Assembly (NCBI GenBank): GCA_947303395.1
Contig: CAMYYD010000011.1
Span: 1 to 64,000 of the forward strand
Direction of reading: 5' to 3'
Length of the DNA stretch: 64,000 nt
Source of the DNA: an uncultured Bacteroidales bacterium
GTDB taxonomy: Bacteria; Bacteroidota; Bacteroidia; Bacteroidales; F082
Of the stretch, positions 45,917-54,100 are shown one piece after another. Numbering within the stretch: the stretch's first letter is position 1; every line of letters starts with the position of its first letter. The position numbers and the translations under genes are program-made. The notes under the pieces are model-generated. The model saw nothing but the letters and a program-made list of their open reading frames with translations. It made no database searches and was not told the origin of the DNA.

Positions 45917-47785
45917 ATGAAAAAGTTTTACTTATTCATCATCGCTTTGGCAGTATCATTTACTGTGAAGGCGCAATGGGTCAATGACCCGGTTAACAAC
46001 ACTTTCATCGCCAACACTTCGGCTGATGCCGGTGAGATTTATCTTTCAACCGACCCTGTCTCGGGAGACACTTATATGCAATGGTGCCAGTTCGCCTCCA
46101 ACGGATGGGTACCGAAAATACAGCGTCTCAACGCGGCAGGCGAGCCACAATGGGATGCAAGCGGTTTGCAGCCAGCCATCCAACACACTCTCGCATCATG
46201 GTCACAAGGCGTGGCGATGGTTGCCACGACAGACAACGCCGTTGTATCATGTTTCTCAACAGAAGCTGAAAACAGCGTGGCGGTAAAAATCAACGCTGAC
46301 GGCACATTTGCCTGGGGCGAAGCAGGTATAACTCTCTTTAACGGCGCTGGCGGCTCACGCACCGAGCTCCTCGCTGGCGACGACGGCGGTGTCTGGGCTC
46401 TCGCCACAAACAACACCAACTCATACCTCTGCTATATCAACGCCGACGGTACCACCAACCCGACGATAACCATCAGCGACGACACACATATATGCACTTT
46501 CGGACAGTTGGTGCCAGCCAATGACGGAAACGTGTTCCTGGTCTACGAAAAAGAACAGTGGGCTTACACCTATTTCTATGAGAAAGACATCCGCGTAGTG
46601 GGCTATGCCAAGGACGGCACACAAATTTCTGACGATATCGAGCTTATGTCGCCAGTGACTATCCCTGGCGCATACATCCATTATGTGGTGCCTGACGGTC
46701 TCGGCGGCGGATACGTCTACATCTGGCATGCCGGAGGCATAGGTGGCTCATTCAACACCTACGTGTTCCACTTCAACCAAAACGGTGCGTCGACGATCAT
46801 GGACCTTAACGGTATACCGGTTCACTCATTAGACCCGGATAATTTCTATATCAGCGCATCAGCCACCGTCGACCCTGCCAGTCACGACCTCATAGTGTTC
46901 TATGAACAGACTGACGAGTATTCACAGACCCAATGCAAGCTCTACATGAACCGTATCACATCATACGGCGACAGAGTGTGGGGCGAAGGCATCCTCGTGC
47001 TTGACAATGGCATCACACCTTGCGGTGGTCTTAACATCGACGCTTTCGAATATGGCGGCGGATTCGCTGTGACGTATTACAAAGGACTGGGCTCTGGAAG
47101 CCAGGCAACCGTTGAGGCACAAGGCTTTGACATGAATGGTAACTCATTGTGGAACACACAGATGAGCTCAAGCACTTATAACAAGACCGGCGGAAATAAT
47201 AACACCGGCTTCCACGGCGGACAGAACATCGTGGCATGGGTGAAGAGCGACACGGGCGGTCTCTACGGACAGAACATCGGACAACTCGGCGAGATGGGCG
47301 AGATTACTCCTCCTACCCCACCAGCGCCATGCAATGCGCCTACCGACTTCCAAGGAGAGGCATATTACAATGCCCAAACAGCATCTAGCGCGGCAGTGCT
47401 TTCATGGACAGCACCAGATCCGCTACCGCTACACTATAATCTATATGTAGAGGGTGTCAAAGAAATCATAGAAATCGATGCCGAATATACCTCTTATTAT
47501 CAAGAGTTAGAGCCAGGCGATTACATCTTCAAACTCACTGCAGTATACGACGACTGCGAGTCGGACTTCGCACTCACTCCCAACGGCGATGACTATGTTT
47601 TAATCGAAGTCGTTTTATCAGTTCCCGAAAATGATTACGAGGAAATCGTCAATATTGTTGAGATTTACAATTTGAACGGACAAGTGCTCAACGTCGACAA
47701 TATCAATGACTTGAGCAATGGAGTTTATATTGTAAAAGGCGTGACAGCTTCTGGAAAGACTATCATCAGGAAAGTTTGCAGATAG
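45917..47785 (+). CDS. Secreted protein with T9SS-type C-terminal domain (paralog 2)
   Basis: A 622-residue protein collinear with the preceding one and clearly a tandem duplicate: both begin with AQWV(N/D)D(P/S)VNNT after the signal peptide, share GGxRxELLAxDxGGxWAL, LYGQNIG, FALTPNGDDY/YALTPDGEDH and the C-terminal IVEIYNLNGQV. The amino acids have diverged widely while the layout is kept. Signal peptide about 1-19 (ending VKA); sorting domain in the last 55 residues, again lacking YPNP. The function is unknown; surface display or release by the T9SS is expected. The palindromic terminator at 47804 follows. Confidence 0.8.
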   Translation: MKKFYLFIIALAVSFTVKAQWVNDPVNNTFIANTSADAGEIYLSTDPVSGDTYMQWCQFASNGWVPKIQRLNAAGEPQWDASGLQPAIQHTLASWSQGVAMVATTDNAVVSCFSTEAENSVAVKINADGTFAWGEAGITLFNGAGGSRTELLAGDDGGVWALATNNTNSYLCYINADGTTNPTITISDDTHICTFGQLVPANDGNVFLVYEKEQWAYTYFYEKDIRVVGYAKDGTQISDDIELMSPVTIPGAYIHYVVPDGLGGGYVYIWHAGGIGGSFNTYVFHFNQNGASTIMDLNGIPVHSLDPDNFYISASATVDPASHDLIVFYEQTDEYSQTQCKLYMNRITSYGDRVWGEGILVLDNGITPCGGLNIDAFEYGGGFAVTYYKGLGSGSQATVEAQGFDMNGNSLWNTQMSSSTYNKTGGNNNTGFHGGQNIVAWVKSDTGGLYGQNIGQLGEMGEITPPTPPAPCNAPTDFQGEAYYNAQTASSAAVLSWTAPDPLPLHYNLYVEGVKEIIEIDAEYTSYYQELEPGDYIFKLTAVYDDCESDFALTPNGDDYVLIEVVLSVPENDYEEIVNIVEIYNLNGQVLNVDNINDLSNGVYIVKGVTASGKTIIRKVCR

Positions 47786-47803
47786 TTTGAAATGTCATAA
47801 AAA

Positions 47804-47840
47804 AGTAGAGACGTCACAATGTGGCGTCTCTACTTTTTTT
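47804..47840. terminator. Bidirectional terminator (GTAGAGACG palindrome)
   Basis: AGTAGAGACG (47804-47813) pairs with CGTCTCTACT (47825-47834), with a short inner CAC/GTG stem. T runs flank it on both strands, so it can serve both the plus-strand T9SS gene and the convergent minus-strand small gene. Confidence 0.8.
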
Positions 47841-48075
47841 ATTTACGGCGTTTTGCCAACGCATAAGCGCCACCAAGTGCTGTGAGCACAAGCAAGCCAC
47901 AGTCTAGTGGCGCTTCACTGTTTATGGTTGAACCATGGGAGTTCGGAAGCACAAATCCGACCTCGTTGTACACCCTATTTTCGTCATCTTCCCATTTGAA
48001 GAAGTTGTCATACTGGGCACTCGCACTTAGGCCTATCATTAACACCAATGTTATTACAAATAATACCTTTTTCAT
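47839..48075 (-). CDS. Small exported peptide with CTERM-like C-terminal motif
   Basis: A 78-residue protein. A signal peptide (1-20, MKKVLFVITLVLMIGLSASA) leaves a short acidic segment (QYDNFFKWEDDENRVYNEVG) of about 35 residues, then a C-terminal tripartite tail, APLDCGLLVLTALGGAYALAKRRK: a PxD-type motif, a hydrophobic helix and a basic end. This layout is that of PEP-CTERM/PID-CTERM sorting signals, which are processed by exosortases or related enzymes. Whether this one is a true sorting signal, or just a membrane anchor, is unproven; no exosortase gene is in the window. It lies downstream of the giant adhesin gene on the same strand, and may be co-expressed with it. Too short for function to be guessed. 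Confidence 0.7.
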   Translation of the reverse strand: MKKVLFVITLVLMIGLSASAQYDNFFKWEDDENRVYNEVGFVLPNSHGSTINSEAPLDCGLLVLTALGGAYALAKRRK

Positions 48076-48100
48076 ATTTTATAATTTTTAATCCTAAATT

Positions 48101-48125
48101 GTCATTTCGATCTTGTCGAGAAATC
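48101..48125. repeat. Short GTCATTTCGA / TCGAGAAATC element
   Basis: GTCATTTCGA and TCGAGAAATC surround five bases between the giant adhesin stop and the small peptide start. Inner ATTTCGA/TCGA(G)AAAT pairs. Both arms occur in the long element at 60944-61049. Confidence 0.5.
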
Positions 48126-48129
48126 TCAT

Positions 48130-51100
48130 TTATCTAACAACTAATTTCTGCGTTTTATCTTTTAACATGAATATGTAAACGCCGGTTTGGAAAGGCGATG
48201 CGCTCATCGTCTCCACACCGTTGATACGGCGCGTTGCAACCACCCTTCCCATCACGTCGAACACCCTCAGCTCACCTTCGCCACTCACGATGATGTCACT
48301 GCCGTTCTGGTATGCGAAGATATCGTTCCCGTTTTCAGATGTGCCGTCGAACAGAAGCACGAAGCGGTCTTTTCGGTCGTTTGGCGCCCCAATGAACGTG
48401 TATTTGTTTTCGACACCCAAATCGATAGTAACGTTTTCAATTTTGTCAAACAGGCGGACGCCCTTTAGAGACATACCATCGAATATGATTGTAAAATATC
48501 CTACTTTCGTCGCCTTTAAATGCAACGGGATTTCACCATTACGGTCGGAATATACGATGGCGTAATCTCTGCCGTCTTGCGGGATGTAAATATTGGCATC
48601 CTGTTGCTTAAAGTAGAACTTGCCAAGCTTACAGCCTTCATTAAAGCTGACGATGGCCTTATCAGAAATCGCAGCCACACCACGTTTGGAGGTTTGTTGC
48701 GTTACTGTGATACTCAGATTGCCGTTATTATTGGCCTGAGCTTGTTGGCTCGTCTTGGTAAAGGTCACCTGATCCGTTCCGTCAACATCAACCACCACTG
48801 CCTCGCAAGGTGCTATGGCTGTGTTGTCGTCAACCAATTCAATGTCGGTACGGTCAGAATTCAGTCTATAATACGGTCTGTTTACGAAAGTATTGAACGT
48901 GTATGGGTTTCCGACGAGGTTGAAACCATCGGAAAGTGGAATGGACGTTTCGGAGTATGGCATGGCGTTGCCGTTAAACTCAATCTCCGTGCCGTTTTCG
49001 CTGGCATAAAGATAACCCCGACATCTTTCAATGTCAAAATCATCCGCCTTATAATTCTCCCAAATAGTACCATTGAGTCGGTAAAAATCGTAATCATTTC
49101 CTTCACCTTCGGTGATTAGTCCAGTGACACTGTAATCTGAGTCTTCCGTGTTGACAGGCGAGGCAATGAAATACCAGTTGTCGGGTATATAGCTGCCTCC
49201 AGTGCCCCAATTGGACGTCTTTGTAATGGTTTTCTGCATCGCCACTTTGACCGTATTCTCAGTCATAAACTGACCTCCATCCTCAATAGTGATGCTTCCT
49301 CCATCATTTACATTGGCATTTTTAACTTGGGCGGTATAACCTGCAGGAACAACGGCTTGGGCCGCAATAAACACCTCATCGTCAACACCAGGAACTTGGT
49401 TAATATTCCAGTTGGCGGCATCGTTCCAGTAACCATTGGCAATGAAAGTGATATTATTGGGCCATGTGGTAAAGTTAACGACATTACTCCATTCGCTGAT
49501 TGTCTCCCCGCTGTATGCACGTACCTTGACGGCATAGTCAGTCTCGGCTTGCAGGTCGGCGAGCATCAGGCTATGGCTTGTCAACAATCCTCTAAACCTC
49601 AGTTCACCGAGCTGGAAGCTGTCACCGCTTTGGACTGCTGACACCTCAAAGCGGAAGTAACGGTAAGTAGCGCTATTATCGATGGCAAACTCAAAGTCGG
49701 TGGTACTCACGTTTTGCAACACCTGGTCGTTGGTGACGGTGGCGATGAGCGTCCAAGGGTCACCAGCATTCAACTTGGCCTTGATGACCCAGTTTTTAGG
49801 ATTGCGTTGTGGATTCTTATGAGTGTCATTGGCTGTGGTCAGCACATAACCTGTAGGAACAAAGTCTTGCTGACTGTGGAACTCGATGTAGACACCGCTC
49901 GACGAGCGGCACCATTTGGTGTTCCTGTCGTTATCCACCAGGTTGGCGTAGCCCTCGTTTGTGTTGTAGCCTCCCGCACCAGAGGTGGCCGTGTAGCCTG
50001 TAATGATCGGATCGGGAATGATGGCATCGTTCACACTAACGGTATAGCCATCCACCCCACTGATTTCCGTCCAATTGAGGACAACGGAGGTCTGGCTGAT
50101 GTCGCTGACCGTAAGTGTGGGAGGAGTGATGTAGAGAGGCGTAGTGAAACCGACTTCATCGCTCCAAGCATCGTCAGCTCCTTCTTGGCAGTTTCGCACT
50201 TTGACGGTGTAATGGGTATGTGGATTCAGTCCCGTCAAGGTATAGGGATTGGTGTCGGTCAGAATCAGATGGTCCTCATCGCCATTGAGGCAGATCTGCC
50301 ATTGGGTGATGCTGCTGTTTGCGGCCCAACCCAAGGTAGCTGAAGTATAATCGATATCCGTAACAGTCAAATTGGTTGGTGACTGGATAAGCGTTCTGAA
50401 GTCGACCGTATTGCTCCAGTCGGAGTATATCCCTCCCAAGTCACTGCGAACTTTGACGGAATAGTCGGTTTCAGGCTGAAGGTCGGTAAGGTGCAGGCTG
50501 TTGGTTAGATTATATCCCAAAAATCTGAACTCGCCGAGCTGGAAATTGTTATTGCCATGGTTTGCCGACACCTCAAAGCGGAAGTAACGATAGGGTAAGT
50601 GGTTATCGATGTCAAACTCATAATCTTTTGTATTAATATCTTGCATCGTATTGTCGTTTGTGACACTGGCGATGGTTGTCCAAGAGTCCCCAGCATTCAA
50701 CTTGGCTTTGATGACCCAGTCTTTGGGGTTGCGGCCATGAGCCGTCGCATTGTCGGTACCTGTGGTAAGGATATAACCTGTAGGGACGAAACTCGATTCA
50801 CTATTGAACTCGATATAGACATTGTTCATCTGGCGGCACCACTTGGTAGTCCTGTCATTATCCACCAGGTTAGCGTAACCCTCGTTGCTGTACCCCGACG
50901 CACCTGAGGTGGCTGTGTAGCCTGTGATGATATGACTTGGGAAAGTGACTATCTCGTCATTGAGACTGATGTTATAACCAATAGCCTCGAGGTTTTCGCT
51001 CCAGTTGAGGTCGGCGGAAGTTGATGTCACGTTGCTGACAGTAAGTGTTGGAGCGACAAGACCGAAGAGCGTGCTGAAACTGAATTCATCGCTCCACTCG

Positions 51101-54100
51101 CTGTACAACTCCCCTTTTTTGGCGCGCACTTTGGCGGTATAGGTTGTCGCTGGCTCGAGGTCGGTGATGCAGATACTGTTTTTTGAGTATCCCAAGAAAT
51201 TCATCTCGCCGAGCTGGAACCTATGGTTAGAGCTGTTTTGCACATCCAGCACCTCAAAGCGGAAGTAACGGTAAGGCGTACTGTTGTTGAGCGTGAAGGT
51301 GTAATCGGTTAAGGGTACATTTTGCATCACATTGTTGTTTGTGACGCTTTCAATAGTTGTCCACTCATCCTCCGCGTTCAACTTTGCCTTGATGACCCAG
51401 CTTTTAGGATTGCGGCCAGGATGATTACCATTATTATCAGTGTCATATGCTGTGGTCAGGACATAACCCGTAGGAATAAAGACATGCTGGCTGTGGAACT
51501 CAATATAACAACCGGCAAAATGGCCGTTACCGTCATTTCTGTTAACGAACCACTTTGAGTTTCTATTGTTATCCACCAAGTTAGGATAGTTCTCTCCATT
51601 GTTTCCTTGTGTACCCTCAGTAGCCGTATATCTATCAGTAACAAGGATTTCTTCAGAATTGTTAAAGAGTAACATATAACTGTCCGCCCCAGGGGTCTCT
51701 GTCCATAAAAGGCCGGCACTGGTATAAGTAATGTCTGAAACCGACATCGTCGGGGTGCTATCAAGAAGCGTGGTGAAACTGATGCTGCTTGAAGGATTGC
51801 TCTCAATGCCATTGCAGACACCAATCACACGAGCTTCATAATGTGTCTCGGCATCGAGTCCTGTTAATGTAAAGGTGTTTTCGGAGATGTTCTCTGCAGC
51901 AAGTATCCAATCTCCTGTGGTTCTGTACATAACCTTGTATGTATCGCTGTCGGCGTTCCAACTCAACGTAGCTGAATATCTCAAGATATCGTCAACGGCA
52001 AGGTCGGTCGGAGCAGTACAATAGGCTAGCGTGGTGAATTCGGCAGCATCGCTCCAAGCACTGTTATAAAATGCGTGGCAGTCTCGCAGCTTAAAGGTGT
52101 AATGCGTCTCTTGGGTCAAGCCTGTCAAAGTAAAAGGATTGGTGCTGACTTCAATCAGATTGTTTTGGTCATTGTTGAGGCAAAGCTGCCAATGGGTGGC
52201 GTCGCCGTTTTCATCCCAACTAATGGTTGCTTCAGTTGCTGCAATGTCGCTCACCGTTAAATTGGTTGGTGGTACATAGGTAATGAATTCGACTGCATCA
52301 CTCCACTCACTGTAAATGCCTCCATGTTTGGTTCTTACCTTGGCGGAATAGGTTTGTACAGGGAAAAGATTGGTGAGCTGAGTGCTGTTCGTGTTGCATT
52401 CAACTAACACGTATTCACCAAATATGCGAATGTCATCAATCCACAAGGCACTCTGTGATTGACCACAATACTTGATCCATACCTTTGAAGTGTTTTGGGG
52501 AATGTCGCATGTATATTTAAGCCATTGCCCATTGGTATTTACTGTAATTTCATTGGTACTGGATTGGTAGGTGTTGCCGACATAGAAGAGTACCTGGAAG
52601 GTCTCACTGGTGTTTTGGGTTTTATAATAAAACTCCATACTTTCACAATCCTCAAAAGAAGGTGAGACTAACATCTGGTAGTCACATCCGGATGTGGCGA
52701 CAAATTTGAGACCACATGAACCATTATGTGAATTATAGACAACGGAAGTTGCCGGCATCGTAGTACCAAAATAACCAAAAGTCCAACCCATACCGCTTTC
52801 GAAGCCGTTCCAGATGACGGTTTCCAAAACACTTGGCACGCGGTTGTATCTTACAGTATAACTCGCCCCAGACATATTTGTCCAGTTGAGGTTGGCACTG
52901 TTTTGGTTGACGTTGCTGACCGTAAGGCTCGGAGTGATGACCGGCGTGGTGAAACTTATCTGATTGCTCCAGCCGCTAAACGAACCGTCATGGTAGGCAC
53001 TAATTTTGGCTGTGTAAGTGGTCTCTGGTGTCAAGCCTGTTAGTGTAAAAGGTTTGGTGTTTACGGTAATCAGGTTGTTCATGTCGCCGTTGAGGCAGAG
53101 TCTCCATTCGTCGGCACCGCTGTTCTCGTTCCAGTTCAATACGACGTTGTATGAATGGATTTCAGTGGCGGCAAAGCTAGTCGGTTCCTGATAGTAAGCA
53201 GTCGTGCTGACACCGAGTGGTTCGCTCCAATAACTGTAATCGTCCAATCCTTTTCTGCTTCGCACCTTGACGGAATATGCTGTCTGTGCCGACAAACCAG
53301 TCAGCGTATAAGAAGTGGTGACGGCAGTGATGAGGTTCGTCTCGTCATCGTTTAAACAAATCTGCCAATCGTCGACGGTGCCGTCTTGGTTCCAGCTTAG
53401 AATCATCGAGTTGCAAGTGACGTTACTCACGGAAAGGTCGGTTGGCGCAGAGCAGACAGGCAGCGTAGTGAAGTTTGCTTCATTGCTCCAGTTGGTGGAT
53501 AAATCCCCAATATTACCACGCACTTCGGCAACATAGTCTGTCTTTGGTTTGAGGCCGGTAAGACTTACACTTGTTGACGTTGTGTTGATGGGCGCTAATT
53601 GACCTCTGAACCTAAGCTCGCCCAGTTGGAACGAGTTGCCACTTTGGACTGCCGATACCTCGAAACGGAAGTAACGGTAGGCATTGGTGTTGTTAAGTTC
53701 GAATTCATAGTCAGTGAAGTTCACATCTTGCATCACATAGTTGTTAGTGACTGTGGCTATAGTCGTCCAAGAGTCGCCGGCATTCAGCTTGCCCTTGATG
53801 ACCCAGTCCTTGGGGTTACGTCCATGAGCCGTCGCATTGTCATTGCCAGTGGTCAGGATATAACCTGTCGGAACGAAGCTCGATTCGCTATGAAACTCGA
53901 TATAGACGTTGTCCTTCTGGCGGCACCACTTGGTAGTCCTGTCATTATCCACCAGATTGGGATAGTTCTCGCCACTATTATATCCCGACGTCCCATCAGT
54001 AGCCGTGTAACCAGTAATAATCGGATCGATGGCATTGACAGAAACACTATGATAGCTGACGGTATAACTGTCTGCCCCGGATATCGCCGTCCAGCTGAGA

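Noticed and set aside
49600..54010. Insertion sequences or duplicated genes within the giant adhesin region
   Set aside because: The repeated blocks are in frame, have no transposase or terminal repeats and match discoidin-like domains.
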